Notes: generated from the sequence alone by a model not told the origin. 64,000 bases of DNA from Kosakonia radicincitans DSM 16656 (GCF_000280495.2 NZ_CP018016.1:3100001-3164000); one strand, 5' to 3'. Counted from the first letter of the stretch, positions 29,905-39,742 are shown. Made by a program: numbers and translations.

Positions 29905-30530
29905 GTAAAAGACCACCTTCTTAGAAGGTGGCTTTTGAGAATGCCCCCTGTAAGGGGGGCTATTGTCACTTCCCGCTTACTACTCTAGCAATTCCATTTG
30001 CTGTTCATGTATTTGTTCCGTTTTCTCCTGATGCCTCACATATCGTCTGATAATTTCCTCGTTCACACCGACAGTATCTACAAAGTAGCCACGTGACCAA
30101 AAGTGGTTGCCCCATAGCTTCTTTCTTATGTGTGGGAAACGATTGTAGAGTCTGATTGCGCTGCGACCTTTCAGATGCCCCATTAGAGTTGATATCGAGA
30201 TTTTCGGCGGGACTATTACGACCAGATGTACATGATCTGGCTGAACATTTAGCTCCAGAACCTCACAATCCTTTATTCCGCAGAGAATGTAGATTGTCCT
30301 GTAAAGTTCCTTGCCCAACTTATCTTTCAGGATCCTGAAACGGTACTTAGGCGTCCAGACTATGTGATATTTACAACGCCAATATACATGTGATGAACTC
30401 CTGTAAAGCCCCATGTCGGTTTGTCTCCTTTTACTTGTGGTGAGTAAGCAGAGATATTCCGGCATGGGCATTCTTCAGGCTATAGCCTTACAGGATCAAT
30501 CACCACCTCCCCAGGAGGTGGTTTAAGGGT
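29905..30530 (-). mobile_element. IS200-like insertion sequence between cfa and ribC
   Basis: A single tnpA gene is bounded by two similar hairpins on the same strand: CCACCTTC-TTA-GAAGGTGG (29913-29931) and CCACCTCC-CCA-GGAGGTGG (30503-30521). Each has an 8-bp stem and a 3-nt loop, as expected for IS200/IS605 subterminal foldbacks rather than terminal inverted repeats. There is no target-site duplication, as usual for this family. Exact cleavage points cannot be set; 29905 and 30530 are estimates. A third hairpin (GCCCCC/GGGGGC, 29943-29960) lies downstream of tnpA. Confidence 0.85.
29980..30414 (-). CDS. tnpA: IS200/IS605-family TnpA transposase (Y1 HuH)
   Basis: 144 residues from ATG 30414 (MGLYRSSSHVYWRCKYHIVW). 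The family signature CKYHIVWTPKYR is followed by the HuH metal-binding motif in QPDHVHLVV (about residues 59-67) and the catalytic tyrosine in SRGYFVDTVG (near residue 109). It moves single-stranded DNA by recognising foldback ends. The frame is intact, so the copy may be active. There is no TnpB accessory gene. No homologue lies here in E. coli K-12. Confidence 0.93.
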   Translation of the reverse strand: MGLYRSSSHVYWRCKYHIVWTPKYRFRILKDKLGKELYRTIYILCGIKDCEVLELNVQPDHVHLVVIVPPKISISTLMGHLKGRSAIRLYNRFPHIRKKLWGNHFWSRGYFVDTVGVNEEIIRRYVRHQEKTEQIHEQQMELLE

Positions 30531-30534
30531 GACA

Positions 30535-30562
30535 ACAAAAAACCCCGGCAAGCCGGGGTTTT
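30535..30562 (-). terminator. Terminator of ribC
   Basis: AACCCCGGC, loop AA, GCCGGGGTT with a run of A on its left, which is a T run for the leftward ribC. It begins 2 bp after the ribC stop. It may also stop IS transcripts from the left. Confidence 0.9.
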
Positions 30563-30564
30563 CT

Positions 30565-31200
30565 TTACTCTTCGCCGCTGATGACAGCGGCTTCTTTTGC
30601 CGCCAGCACACGCTCAACGGTATCGACCACGGCCTGCGTTTGCGGATCGATCTCAATATTGACGCGGTGGCCCAGCTTTTTCTCACCAAGGGTGGTGCGT
30701 TGCAGCGTTTCCGGAATCAGATGCACACAGAAACGGCTGTTTGTCACCTCACCGACCGTCAGACTAATACCGTCTATACCGATAAATCCTTTATAGAGGA
30801 TATATTTCATCAAGGCCGGATCCTGCACTTTAAACCAGATCTGGCGGTTATTCTCGGAGGTGAGAATTTTAACGATTTCAGCGGTCGTCATAATATGGCC
30901 GGACATTAAATGGCCGCCAATCTCATCGCTGAATTTTGCTGCGCGCTCAACGTTTACCCTATCACCAATATTTAGCTCACCGAGATTGGTAATACGCAGC
31001 GTCTCTTTCATCAAATCGAAACTAATATGGCTGCCATTAATGGCCGTCACGGTCAGACAGCAACCATTGTTAGCAATGGATGCACCGGTCTCAATTCCCT
31101 CCAGCATCGTTTCAGGAAGCTCAACAACGTGGGTGCGGAAATTCGGTTTATCCTCAATCGAAACCAGTTTTGCCGTACCCTGTACAATACCCGTAAACAT
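30565..31200 (-). CDS. ribC: Riboflavin synthase (alpha subunit)
   Basis: 211 residues from ATG 31200 ([14 protein letters not shown]), two residues shorter than E. coli. It joins two molecules of 6,7-dimethyl-8-ribityllumazine into riboflavin. Two tandem lumazine-binding beta-barrel repeats are visible, each with a G-x-CLT/SLT core ([11 protein letters not shown] and [11 protein letters not shown]). The gene is called ribC in E. coli K-12 nomenclature and ribE elsewhere. It is divergent from mdtK. Confidence 0.97.
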   Translation of the reverse strand: MFTGIVQGTAKLVSIEDKPNFRTHVVELPETMLEGIETGASIANNGCCLTVTAINGSHISFDLMKETLRITNLGELNIGDRVNVERAAKFSDEIGGHLMSGHIMTTAEIVKILTSENNRQIWFKVQDPALMKYILYKGFIGIDGISLTVGEVTNSRFCVHLIPETLQRTTLGEKKLGHRVNIEIDPQTQAVVDTVERVLAAKEAAVISGEE

Positions 31201-31512
31201 ACTTACCACTCCTGTTCCATTCCTACGGCTCAGCCGTGTTCTTTACGCACAATAACAGGTGAAAATAGCCCATGCCAGTCTCATTCACCCCGCCGCTGCT
31301 TTTCCCGCCAGGCCGGTGATAAGATAAGCGCCCCGCTCCAGGCGCGGTAATAATTTTGCTTTATGGTCAACATGGAAAAAAGAGGCTGTAGCAGGTAATA
31401 TTTATGCGCATGCCGCATCTTTCACACTGCGGCATTCTTGTTAGCACAAGGAAAACTCCTTCCTGATAAGCCGTTCCATTCTTTCTTATAACAACAATAT
31501 AAAGGTGTTCAC
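31201..31512. promoter_or_regulatory. Divergent ribC-mdtK promoter region
   Basis: A 312-bp spacer without a gene. It must contain the promoters for both flanking genes. It holds a GC-rich inverted repeat, GCGCC...GGCGC (about 31330-31347), and a long leader before the GTG start of mdtK. I see no FMN riboswitch core, so ribC is probably not riboswitch-controlled here. Confidence 0.5.
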
Positions 31513-32886
31513 GTGCAGAAGTATGTAGCAGAAGCGCGTCAGTTACTGGCCCTTGCGGTGCCGGTTATTTTCGCGCAGGTGGCCCAGACCTCTATGGGCT
31601 TCGTTGATACGGTGATGGCGGGTGGCTACAGCGCCACGGACATGGCTGCCGTCGCCATTGGTACCTCAATCTGGCTGCCAGCGATCCTGTTTGGACACGG
31701 CCTGCTGCTGGCGCTAACGCCGGTGATTGCGCAACTTAACGGTTCAGGGCGCCGCGATCGCATCGCACATCAAATCGGTCAGGGGTTCTGGCTGGCAGGC
31801 ACTGTCTCCATTCTGGTGATGGTGGTGCTGTGGAATGCCGGCCATATCATTCGCGCGATGCACAACATCGACCCGGAGTTAGCCAACAAAGCCGTGGGTT
31901 ACCTGCGCGCGCTACTGTGGGGCGTGCCCGGTTATCTCTTCTTCCAGGTACTGCGTAACCAGTGCGAAGGCCTTGCCCGCACCAAACCCGGCATGGTGAT
32001 GGGTTTTCTCGGCCTGCTGGTCAATATCCCGGTGAATTACATCTTTATCTACGGCCATTTTGGTATGCCAGAGCTGGGCGGCATCGGTTGCGGCGTGGCC
32101 ACAGCCTCGGTGTACTGGGTGATGTTTATCTGTATGCGCATCTGGGTGAAACGCGCCCGCGTCATGCGCGATATTCAGCAGAACCAGCGTTTTGCGAAAC
32201 CAGATATGAACGTACTAAAACGTCTGACGCAACTCGGCCTGCCAATTGCGCTGGCGTTGTTTTTTGAAGTCACGCTGTTTGCGGTGGTTGCACTGCTGGT
32301 GTCGCCGCTGGGTATTGTCGATGTCGCCGGGCACCAGATCGCCCTCAACTTTAGTTCGCTGATGTTCGTGCTGCCGATGTCGCTTGGTGCGGCAGTGACC
32401 ATTCGCGTCGGTTTCCGCCTGGGGCAGGGATCAACCCTTGATGCGCAAATCGCAGCGCTCACCGGGCTGATGGTTGGCGTCTGCATGGCGGTGGTCACGG
32501 CGATTTTCACCGTGCTGCTGCGCGAGCAGATTGCCCTGCTCTATAACGATAATCCGCAAGTCGTGGCGCTGGCATCACACCTGATGTTGCTGGCGGCGAT
32601 TTATCAGATTTCTGATTCGATCCAGGTCATTGGCAGCGGCGTGCTACGCGGCTATAAGGATACGCGCTCCATCTTCTTTATCACGTTTACCGCCTACTGG
32701 GTGCTGGGGCTTCCTTCCGGCTATATCCTGGCGCTGACTGATTTAGTGGTGCCAAGAATGGGACCGGCCGGTTTCTGGATGGGCTTTATCATCGGCCTGA
32801 CGTCTGCGGCAATTTTGATGATGCTGCGGATGCGCTTCCTGCAACGCCAGCCTTCCGCCCGGATTTTGCAGCGCGCTGCGCATTAA
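31513..32886 (+). CDS. mdtK: MdtK (YdhE), MATE multidrug efflux pump
   Basis: 457 residues, 12 predicted membrane helices in two related halves, the E. coli length. MATE-family cation:drug antiporter (norfloxacin, acriflavine and others in E. coli). It starts with GTG at 31513, giving [20 protein letters not shown], and includes [16 protein letters not shown] in helix 2. The second-half counterpart helices begin near residue 240. tRNA-Val genes follow 150 bp downstream. Confidence 0.97.
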   Translation: MQKYVAEARQLLALAVPVIFAQVAQTSMGFVDTVMAGGYSATDMAAVAIGTSIWLPAILFGHGLLLALTPVIAQLNGSGRRDRIAHQIGQGFWLAGTVSILVMVVLWNAGHIIRAMHNIDPELANKAVGYLRALLWGVPGYLFFQVLRNQCEGLARTKPGMVMGFLGLLVNIPVNYIFIYGHFGMPELGGIGCGVATASVYWVMFICMRIWVKRARVMRDIQQNQRFAKPDMNVLKRLTQLGLPIALALFFEVTLFAVVALLVSPLGIVDVAGHQIALNFSSLMFVLPMSLGAAVTIRVGFRLGQGSTLDAQIAALTGLMVGVCMAVVTAIFTVLLREQIALLYNDNPQVVALASHLMLLAAIYQISDSIQVIGSGVLRGYKDTRSIFFITFTAYWVLGLPSGYILALTDLVVPRMGPAGFWMGFIIGLTSAAILMMLRMRFLQRQPSARILQRAAH

Positions 32887-33037
32887 CAGGCCAGTAGCCG
32901 CCGGATGGCGGCTACTTTCCCGGCGTTTTGGTTAGTTGTTCCGCAATCGCGTGAATTCAGGAAGAAATTTGCCATTTTCCCCTTGCCACATCTCCGGGCT
33001 GCCGCTAATATTCGTCCCCGTTGTCAGCCACAACACT

Positions 33038-33114
33038 GCGTTCATAGCTCAGTTGGTTAGAGCACCACCTTGACATGGTGGGGGTCGTTGGTTCGAGTCC
33101 AATTGAACGCACCA
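33038..33114 (+). tRNA. valV: tRNA-Val (anticodon GAC), copy 1
   Basis: 77 bases, GCGTTCATAGCTCAG...TGAACGCACCA. It folds as a standard cloverleaf with the 7-bp acceptor stem GCGTTCA/TGAACGC, anticodon loop CTTGACATG (GAC), T arm GGTTCGAGTCC and encoded CCA. E. coli has the valV-valW pair at the same place. Confidence 0.97.
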
Positions 33115-33124
33115 TTCTCTCAGT

Positions 33125-33201
33125 GCGTCCGTAGCTCAGTTGGTTAGAGCACCACCTTGACATGGTGGGGGTCGATGGTTCGAGTCCATTCGGACGCACC
33201 A
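33125..33201 (+). tRNA. valW: tRNA-Val (anticodon GAC), copy 2
   Basis: 77 bases, GCGTCCGTAGCTCAG...CGGACGCACCA, 10 bp after copy 1 and differing mainly in the compensated acceptor stem (GCGTCCG/CGGACGC). The anticodon is GAC and CCA is encoded. The two are surely one tandem transcript. The 3' end faces the accessory block that starts at 33285. Confidence 0.97.
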
Positions 33202-33284
33202 TTCTTAAGTTTCCTTTTTACTTCCCTTGTTTTATCGCTGCGTTACGCAGCAGACCGCCAACGCGGCCTGCCGGTGTTTTACGT

Positions 33285-34340
33285 TTACGCGCTCAGCGTT
33301 TTCATATCGATAACAAAACGGTACTTCACGTCGCTTTTCAGCAGGCGCTCAAAGGCGTCATTGATCTCATCCATCCGAATCAACTCCGAATCCGCCGTAA
33401 TGTTATGTTCACCGCAGAAATCGAGCATTTCCTGAGTTTCGGCAATACCACCAATCGCGGAGCCGGAAACCGAACGGCGACCAATCAGCAGCGGGATGGT
33501 GTTAATGGTCGGTTCGAGTTCGCCCAGCAGCCCAACAAATACCAGCGTGCCATCCAGCGTCAGCGTTGACAGATAGGCATTGATATCGTGGGTGTAAGGC
33601 ACGGTATCGATGATCAGCTCAAACTCCCCGTGTACCGCTTCCATCTGTTTCGCGTCTGTAGAGAGCACCACATGGTGCGCCCCCAGACGACGGGCATCCG
33701 CCTCTTTGCCCGGTGAACGGGTAAATAGCGTCACTTCCGCACCCAGCGCATGCGCCAGTTTCAGCGCCATATGCCCCAGCCCGCCAAGGCCGATCACCGC
33801 GACTTTACTGCCTTTTTTCACGCCCCAGCGGCGCAGCGGTGACCAGGTGGTGATCCCGGCGCACAGCAGCGGTGCGACAGCTTGCGCATCGAGGTTCTCC
33901 GGGATGCGCAACACAAAATCTTGCGAGCAGACGATCGATTGTGAATAACCACCGAATGTAGGACGGTGATCGTGCCGGTCAATACCGTTATAGGTCTGGA
34001 CGTTCCCCTCTTCGCAATACTGTTCCAGCCCCTGTTTGCAGGGGTTACATTCACGACAGGAATCGACCATGCAGCCGATGCCGACTAAATCGCCGGGTTT
34101 GAATTTACTGACACCCGCCCCCGCAGACACAACGCGACCAATAATTTCGTGACCCGGCACGATGGGATACTGGCTGAACCCCCAGTCGTTACGGGCCTGG
34201 TGAAGATCGGAATGGCAAACGCCGCAATAAAGAATATCAATCACCACATCATCTGCCCGTGGGTCGCGACGCTCAAAATGGAAAGGCGCCAGCGGGGCTT
34301 TATTTGACTGTGCGGCATAGCCGAGGACTTTCATCGTCAT
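33285..34340 (-). CDS. Zinc-dependent NAD(P) alcohol/aldehyde reductase (YahK-like)
   Basis: 351 residues from ATG 34340, which has GGAG seven bases upstream; the frame to 34475 is unsupported. Medium-chain dehydrogenase. Catalytic zinc site CGVCHSDLHQ and PGHEIIG; structural zinc cysteines in CRECNPCKQGLEQYC; nucleotide-binding GLGGLGHMALKLAHALGA. It resembles E. coli YahK and other broad aldehyde reductases of the cinnamyl-alcohol-dehydrogenase type, likely NADPH-dependent. Not at this site in E. coli. Its role with the neighbouring transporter is unclear. Confidence 0.9.
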   Translation of the reverse strand: MTMKVLGYAAQSNKAPLAPFHFERRDPRADDVVIDILYCGVCHSDLHQARNDWGFSQYPIVPGHEIIGRVVSAGAGVSKFKPGDLVGIGCMVDSCRECNPCKQGLEQYCEEGNVQTYNGIDRHDHRPTFGGYSQSIVCSQDFVLRIPENLDAQAVAPLLCAGITTWSPLRRWGVKKGSKVAVIGLGGLGHMALKLAHALGAEVTLFTRSPGKEADARRLGAHHVVLSTDAKQMEAVHGEFELIIDTVPYTHDINAYLSTLTLDGTLVFVGLLGELEPTINTIPLLIGRRSVSGSAIGGIAETQEMLDFCGEHNITADSELIRMDEINDAFERLLKSDVKYRFVIDMKTLSA

Positions 34341-34521
34341 GGTTGTTCTCCGTTTATTCTTCAGGCTTGATACAAAGGTGATAACACCCGATTGTGATCC
34401 TGTTGTTGCTCCCACACCGTCGTTCAAGTATGGCGCGTTGCAGTATCCACCGCCGTCCGATCGCACGCTTTGCACTTTCTGTCATCGGAAAACAAAAAAG
34501 CCCTCCGCAGAGAGCTTGATG

Positions 34522-35244
34522 TTAAAGAACTTTACTGAGGAACGCGGCGGTCCGGGGATTGGTGGGCGCGGTGAAAATCTTCTGCGGCGGCCCCTCTTCC
34601 TGGATCACGCCCTGGTCGATGAATATCACCCGGTCCGCCACTTCGCGGGCAAAGCCCATTTCATGAGTGACGATCACCATCGTCATCCCTTCCGTCGCCA
34701 GCGTTTTCATCACCTGCAATACATCACCCACCAGCTCCGGATCGAGCGCCGATGTCGGCTCATCGAATAGCATAATCGCCGGATTCATCGCCAACGCGCG
34801 GGCAATTGCCACGCGCTGCTGTTGCCCGCCGGAAAGACTCGCCGGCCAGGCATCACGTTTATCGCTCAGCCCGACTTTCGCCAGCAGGTTCTCCGCCAGG
34901 GCAACGGCCTCAGCGCGTTTCATCCCCTTCAGGTTCACAGGCGCCATTGTCAGGTTGTCCAGCACTGTCATATGCGGGAACAAGTTGAAACGCTGGAAAA
35001 CCATGCCGACGCTTTCGCGCAGCTTGTTGATATCGGTTTTCGGATTGTGGATCGCAAAGCCGTTAACCTCAACGACACCTTCGCTCACCGACTCCAGGCC
35101 GTTCATACAGCGCAGAAAGGTACTTTTCCCCGAGCCGGACGGCCCAATCACGCACACCACTTCTTTCGGCTTGATATCGCAAGTGATGCCGCGCAGCACA
35201 TGGCTTTCGCCAAAATGTTTATGCAGGTTTTTAATGTGAATCAC
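34522..35244 (-). CDS. Polar amino acid ABC transporter, ATP-binding protein
   Basis: 240 residues from a GTG at 35244 ([14 protein letters not shown]), overlapping the permease gene by 14 bp; AGAGG precedes it. Walker [10 protein letters not shown] (about residue 34), Q-loop [15 protein letters not shown], signature LSGGQQQR, Walker [13 protein letters not shown] and switch [13 protein letters not shown] are all intact, typical of the GlnQ/HisP class. It powers import through the adjacent permease. It is the third gene of a leftward operon of binding protein, permease and ATPase. Confidence 0.94.
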   Translation of the reverse strand: MIHIKNLHKHFGESHVLRGITCDIKPKEVVCVIGPSGSGKSTFLRCMNGLESVSEGVVEVNGFAIHNPKTDINKLRESVGMVFQRFNLFPHMTVLDNLTMAPVNLKGMKRAEAVALAENLLAKVGLSDKRDAWPASLSGGQQQRVAIARALAMNPAIMLFDEPTSALDPELVGDVLQVMKTLATEGMTMVIVTHEMGFAREVADRVIFIDQGVIQEEGPPQKIFTAPTNPRTAAFLSKVL

Positions 35245-35995
35245 TTTTGCCAAACCTCTTTTCCAGTCGATTAACCAGTTGCGCAAGCAGGAAGGTGATC
35301 ACCCAGTAGACCAGCGAAATGGTCAGATAGGGTTCCCAGTAGGTGGCATACGCACCAGAAACGGTGCGGGCGGCATAGGCCAGATCCGCAAGACCAATCG
35401 CTGACGCCAGTGATGAATCTTTAACAATAGCAATGGCGTTATTACCCAGCGGCGGCAGAATGCGACGGAACGCCTGCGGCAGGATCACTTTGCGCATCGT
35501 CTTCCACCACGGCATACCCAGCGCACGGGAGGCTTCCATCTGCCCGCGATCGACAGACTGAATACCCGCGCGGAAGATCTCCGACACGTAGGCTCCGGCA
35601 TTGAGCGTAATAGCGACGATACAGGAGAGAAACGCGCCATAGTCGGAGCGCAACCCTCGCGCCAGATCGCTGCTCATGATCCCACTGGTCACCAGAATGC
35701 CGTCACGCGGGTTAATGAACAGCGGCACCAGCGCAAAGTGTACGACCATAATCTGCACAAACAGCGGCGTACCACGAATAGCGCTGACATAAAAACGCAC
35801 CGGAAATTGCACCAGATAGCGCAATACATATTTCCACGGCCCATGTTCAGCCTGCGCCATGCGGCCAAGGCCGAGCGTGAGGCCCCAAAGCGTGCCTAAA
35901 ATAACGCAGATAATCGTGCATTTGATGGTCATCCAGGCGCCTTCCATAAATAACGGCGCGTACTCCTGGATTATTTCCCAACGGAATCCCGACAT
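35231..35995 (-). CDS. Polar amino acid ABC transporter, permease
   Basis: 254 residues with about five membrane helices and the EAA loop [20 protein letters not shown] (near residue 160) that contacts the ATPase. HisM/GlnP class. A single permease gene suggests a homodimeric channel. A 69-bp gap separates it from the binding-protein gene, and its end overlaps the ATPase start. Confidence 0.94.
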   Translation of the reverse strand: MSGFRWEIIQEYAPLFMEGAWMTIKCTIICVILGTLWGLTLGLGRMAQAEHGPWKYVLRYLVQFPVRFYVSAIRGTPLFVQIMVVHFALVPLFINPRDGILVTSGIMSSDLARGLRSDYGAFLSCIVAITLNAGAYVSEIFRAGIQSVDRGQMEASRALGMPWWKTMRKVILPQAFRRILPPLGNNAIAIVKDSSLASAIGLADLAYAARTVSGAYATYWEPYLTISLVYWVITFLLAQLVNRLEKRFGKSDSH

Positions 35996-36064
35996 AAGTC
36001 ATTCCTGAAAAAATGACGGCTACCGGAATGTTCACGGTAGCCGGAATAAAAAAGAAGCGAAGTG

Positions 36065-36832
36065 TTATTGCGCGGGCAATTCAGGCACGTGGTCGTCAAA
36101 CCAGGTTTTATAAATTTTGGCGTAGGTACCGTCAGCCACAATTTTCTTCAGGCCGCTGTTAATTTTCGCCTGCAATTCGGTATTCCCTTTTGCCACCGCA
36201 ATACCAAAATATTGACGTTCAAACTTCGCGTCAGGTACCAGTTTGAACTGTTTTTCCGGGTGCTGTTTGATGTAATACTTCACCACGCCCACATCGCCCA
36301 CGGCCGCGCTGACGCCATCTTCGAATAACTCTTGCAGCATCAGCGGCGTGTTATCAAAGCGTTTAATCGCCGTGCTGTTTTTCCCCAACACGTCTGAAAC
36401 CACGATATCGCCGGTGCTGGAGTTCACTACGCCGACTTTTTCATCTTTCAGTGACGCCAGAGAGGTCACTTTTGAGCTGGCCGGAACCACGATCGACTGC
36501 TCCGCCGGGAAGTAAGGCGCGGAAAAATCAACCATCTGCTTACGTTTGTCGGTAATGGTAATGCCGGAAATAATGATGTCGCGATCGCCGGAGCCCAGCG
36601 TGGCGAAGATCCCTTCCCACGGCGTGTTGATCAGCTTGATATTAAAATCCTCGGCTTTGGCGATGGCTTTAATGATGTCGATATCAAAGCCTTCTAACTG
36701 CTTCTGGCTGTTTTCAAACTCGAACGGACGATAAGTTCCCCCAGCGCCCACCACGTAAGTTTGCTGGGCAGCAAACGCACTGCTCGCCAGCGCAGCAAAA
36801 AGACAACCTGCCTGCATCCACTTCCTGAACAT
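36065..36832 (-). CDS. Amino acid ABC transporter, periplasmic binding protein
   Basis: 255 residues from ATG 36832 (AGGTGG upstream); the longer frame to 36910 is not supported. Signal peptide MFRKWMQAGCLFAALASSAFA with AFA|AQQ cleavage. Family 3 solute-binding protein: YRPFEFENSQKQLEGFDIDII, the core ISGITITDKRKQMVDFSAPYF and a C-terminal GLKKIVADGTYAKIYKTWF. The substrate is not determined; family members bind glutamine, histidine, arginine or cystine. First gene of the transporter operon, divergent from the HisN-like phosphatase. Confidence 0.94.
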   Translation of the reverse strand: MFRKWMQAGCLFAALASSAFAAQQTYVVGAGGTYRPFEFENSQKQLEGFDIDIIKAIAKAEDFNIKLINTPWEGIFATLGSGDRDIIISGITITDKRKQMVDFSAPYFPAEQSIVVPASSKVTSLASLKDEKVGVVNSSTGDIVVSDVLGKNSTAIKRFDNTPLMLQELFEDGVSAAVGDVGVVKYYIKQHPEKQFKLVPDAKFERQYFGIAVAKGNTELQAKINSGLKKIVADGTYAKIYKTWFDDHVPELPAQ

Positions 36833-37004
36833 ACACACCACCTTTTTATGCAAATTATGTGCATAAAAATACATATAAGCCGCTATGTATGCAATCTTTA
36901 TTGTATACAATCAATAATCTGTCATTGGGTTATGCTACAAGCAGAGATTCAAGGTTCGGAAAGTCCACTTTCAGCGTCCAAACAAGACACCGGAGAGTTA
37001 CGCA

Positions 37005-37796
37005 ATGAATCATATTGTGCCTGATAGCGCTTTTTTGCATGAACTGGCCGATGCGGCAGATCAACAGACACTGCCGCGTTTTCGCGCGCAAACCAATCTG
37101 CATGTCGGCAGCAAACCCAAAGAGGGGTTTCGCTTCGACCCGGTAACCGACGCCGATCGCGAGGCGGAGCGTGTAATGCGCGACATCATCACCGCCCGCT
37201 ATCCGGAACACGCCATTATGGGCGAAGAGTTCGGGGTGACGGGTTCTGGCCCGTTGCAGTGGGTACTGGACCCGGTTGATGGCACGCGCCCTTTTCTCTG
37301 CGGTTTGCCAGTCTGGGGAACGTTGATTGGCCTGACGGTTGAAGGCCGCTCGCGTATCGGCATGATGGACCAGCCCTTTACCCGCGAGCGTTTCTGGGCC
37401 GATGGCGAGCAGGCGTGGCATCAGGGGCCGCAGGGCACGACGCAGCTACAGACGCGCCGGGGAATCGCGCTTGAGCAGGCCATTTTCCACACCACCTCGC
37501 CTGAACCCGTGTCGCGTTTCCCGGCAATCAATTTTGCTGCGCTGGAAGCGAGTACGCTGATGATCCGCTACGGCGGTGAATGCTACGCGATGGCCATGCT
37601 CGCTGCCGGGCAGATTGATCTGTGTCTGGAATATGCGTTGCAACCATATGACATTGTGGCGCTGGTCCCCATTATCGAACAGGCAGGCGGCGTGGTGACA
37701 ACATTAGACGGCGGGAGACCGGAATCGGGCGGTCATATCCTTGCTTCCGGCTGCCCTTTTTTGCACGAACAGGCATTACGTATCCTCAATCGCTAA
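37005..37796 (+). CDS. Inositol-monophosphatase-family phosphatase (HisN-like)
   Basis: 263 residues. Lithium-sensitive phosphatase fold: FDPVTDADREAE (metal site), GEEFG, WVLDPVDGTRPFLCG (DPxDGT metal site, residues about 87-98), GGECYAMAMLAAG and LQPYDIVALVPIIEQAGG. The line closest in style is the histidinol-phosphate phosphatase HisN, but this family also cleaves inositol phosphate and other sugar phosphates. Enterobacteria already have HisB for histidinol-phosphate, so the role here is open. It starts 172 bp from the divergent amino-acid binding-protein gene and is followed by the pykF region. Confidence 0.82.
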   Translation: MNHIVPDSAFLHELADAADQQTLPRFRAQTNLHVGSKPKEGFRFDPVTDADREAERVMRDIITARYPEHAIMGEEFGVTGSGPLQWVLDPVDGTRPFLCGLPVWGTLIGLTVEGRSRIGMMDQPFTRERFWADGEQAWHQGPQGTTQLQTRRGIALEQAIFHTTSPEPVSRFPAINFAALEASTLMIRYGGECYAMAMLAAGQIDLCLEYALQPYDIVALVPIIEQAGGVVTTLDGGRPESGGHILASGCPFLHEQALRILNR

Positions 37797-38303
37797 ATAA
37801 CATCGCTAAAACGTTACAGCGTGCACACTTAACGTGTTTCACTTGTTGATATTTTATACGTTCAAATTTGTGAATCCGGGTCGCAGATTACCCCTGCTTT
37901 TATCCATTTGGCGGTAAAAGTGCAATTTTGGCGGTAAATCTGCGGATTTTATTTTTGGGCGAACTTAACACGTTGATAACACTTCGTTGTGAAACTGCAC
38001 AGATGATTTTTGAAACACCGTTTTCATTTTCCTTTTCGCTGAAAATTGGCGTATAATGCCGACCTATTCACTCTTGAATGGTTTCAGCTGATTGAACTGT
38101 AAAACACCAAACTTAAATCATACTTTTCCCTGTTGGGCTGAAACTCAGGCACACATTACTCTGCACGCTTTTTTGATGTCACCTATCCTTAGGCAGTGGC
38201 ATCGCTCTTTTCGTAACACAGGTTTGACTCCGGGGCCATTGCGCGCCAGCCGGAGCGTGAATTCCCAATCCTTCTCAACTCAAACTTAAAGACCAGAACT
38301 GTC
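37797..38303 (+). promoter_or_regulatory. pykF promoter region with Cra site
   Basis: A 507-bp spacer. A consensus -10 TATAAT lies at 38052-38057, with a TTTCCT-like -35 17 bp upstream. TGAATGGTTTCA at 38075-38086 differs from the Cra (FruR) consensus TGAAWCGNTTCA at one position. It sits about 18 bp beyond the -10, where a bound repressor would block transcription, as known for E. coli pykF. The rest of the spacer, 37797-38025, shows no gene. Confidence 0.8.
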
Positions 38304-39716
38304 ATGAAAAAGACCAAAATTGTTTGCACCATCGGTCCGAAAACCGAATCCGAAGAGATGCTGGCGAAAATGCTGGACGCGGGCATGAACGTCATGCGTT
38401 TAAACTTCTCTCACGGTGACTATGCTGAACACGGCCAGCGCATCAAAAACCTGCGCAACGTATTGAGCAAAACCGGTAAAAAAGCGGCAATTCTGCTGGA
38501 CACCAAAGGCCCGGAAATCCGCACCATCAAGCTGGAAGGTGGCAATGACGTCTCCCTGAAAGCGGGTCAGACCTTCACCTTCACCACTGACAAATCCGTG
38601 GTCGGCAATGCCGACACTGTTGCTGTGACCTATGAAGGTTTCACCAATGATCTGAGCGTCGGCAACACCGTTCTGGTGGACGATGGTCTGATCGGCATGG
38701 AAGTTACCGCAATCGAAGGTAACAAAGTTATCTGTAAGGTTCTGAACAACGGCGACCTGGGCGAAAACAAAGGCGTTAACCTGCCAGGCGTTTCCATCGC
38801 GCTGCCGGCGCTGGCTGAAAAAGACAAGCAAGACCTGATCTTTGGCTGTGAGCAAGGCGTTGATTTCGTTGCGGCATCCTTCATCCGTAAACGTTCCGAC
38901 GTGGTTGAAATCCGTGAGCATCTGAAAGCGCACGGCGGCGAAAACATCCAGATCATCTCCAAAATCGAAAACCAGGAAGGCCTGAACAACTTCGACGAAA
39001 TCCTCGAAGCTTCTGACGGCATCATGGTTGCTCGCGGCGACCTGGGCGTTGAAATCCCGGTTGAAGAAGTGATCTTCGCGCAGAAGATGATGATCGAGAA
39101 ATGTATCCGCGCGCGTAAAGTCGTTATCACTGCGACCCAGATGCTCGACTCGATGATCAAAAACCCGCGTCCGACCCGTGCGGAAGCAGGCGACGTAGCG
39201 AACGCCATCCTCGACGGCACCGATGCCGTTATGCTGTCCGGTGAATCTGCAAAAGGTAAATACCCGCTGGAAGCCGTTGGTATCATGGCGACCATCTGTG
39301 AACGTACCGATCGCGTAATGACCAGCCGTCTGGACTACAACAACGACAGCCGTAAGCTGCGCATCACCGAAGCAGTTTGCCGTGGCGCCGTTGAAACCGC
39401 AGAAAAACTGGAAGCACCGCTGATTGTGGTAGCGACTCAGGGTGGTAAATCCGCACGCGCAGTGCGTAAATACTTCCCGGATGCGACCATCCTGGCGCTG
39501 ACGACTAACGAAATCACTGCCCGCCAACTGGTACTGAGCAAAGGCGTTGTCCCACAGCTGGTGAAAGAGATCTCTTCTACGGACGATTTCTACCGTCTGG
39601 GTAAAGAAGTAGCGCTGCAGAGCGGTCTGGCCAGCAAAGGCGACGTCGTAGTGATGGTTTCCGGCGCGCTGGTTCCGAGCGGCACCACAAACACCGCTTC
39701 TGTCCACGTTCTGTAA
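38304..39716 (+). CDS. pykF: Pyruvate kinase I
   Basis: 470 residues, the E. coli length. Last step of glycolysis, PEP + ADP to pyruvate + ATP, activated by fructose 1,6-bisphosphate. Visible: [25 protein letters not shown] (Arg and Asn for K+ and nucleotide), the catalytic lysine in [10 protein letters not shown] and the metal/substrate loop [12 protein letters not shown]. The C-terminal FBP-binding domain ends [12 protein letters not shown]. Strong, biased codon use indicates high expression. Confidence 0.99.
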   Translation: MKKTKIVCTIGPKTESEEMLAKMLDAGMNVMRLNFSHGDYAEHGQRIKNLRNVLSKTGKKAAILLDTKGPEIRTIKLEGGNDVSLKAGQTFTFTTDKSVVGNADTVAVTYEGFTNDLSVGNTVLVDDGLIGMEVTAIEGNKVICKVLNNGDLGENKGVNLPGVSIALPALAEKDKQDLIFGCEQGVDFVAASFIRKRSDVVEIREHLKAHGGENIQIISKIENQEGLNNFDEILEASDGIMVARGDLGVEIPVEEVIFAQKMMIEKCIRARKVVITATQMLDSMIKNPRPTRAEAGDVANAILDGTDAVMLSGESAKGKYPLEAVGIMATICERTDRVMTSRLDYNNDSRKLRITEAVCRGAVETAEKLEAPLIVVATQGGKSARAVRKYFPDATILALTTNEITARQLVLSKGVVPQLVKEISSTDDFYRLGKEVALQSGLASKGDVVVMVSGALVPSGTTNTASVHVL

Positions 39717-39742
39717 TAATAACCAGACAATTTAGACTGTTT

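Noticed and set aside
29913..30521. The two CCACCT/AGGTGG hairpins as chromosomal REP elements with the gene as a RAYT
   Set aside because: There are only two hairpins, placed one at each side of a 144-residue IS200-type TnpA; no other copies were seen in the window.
31201..31512. FMN riboswitch ahead of ribC
   Set aside because: The conserved RFN core could not be found; enterobacterial riboswitch control is on ribB instead.
33005..33202. A 65-codon open frame across the two tRNA-Val genes
   Set aside because: It is the reverse complement of the tRNAs; repeated peptide phrases reflect the tRNA duplication.
33115..33300. attL-type duplicated tRNA-Val end marking a recent island
   Set aside because: No second copy of the tRNA 3' end was seen near 37.8 kb and no integrase lies in the block.
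38400..39707. A 435-codon open frame antisense to pykF
   Set aside because: It mirrors the strong codon bias of pykF; it has no recognisable domain or ribosome site, and pykF is unquestionable.
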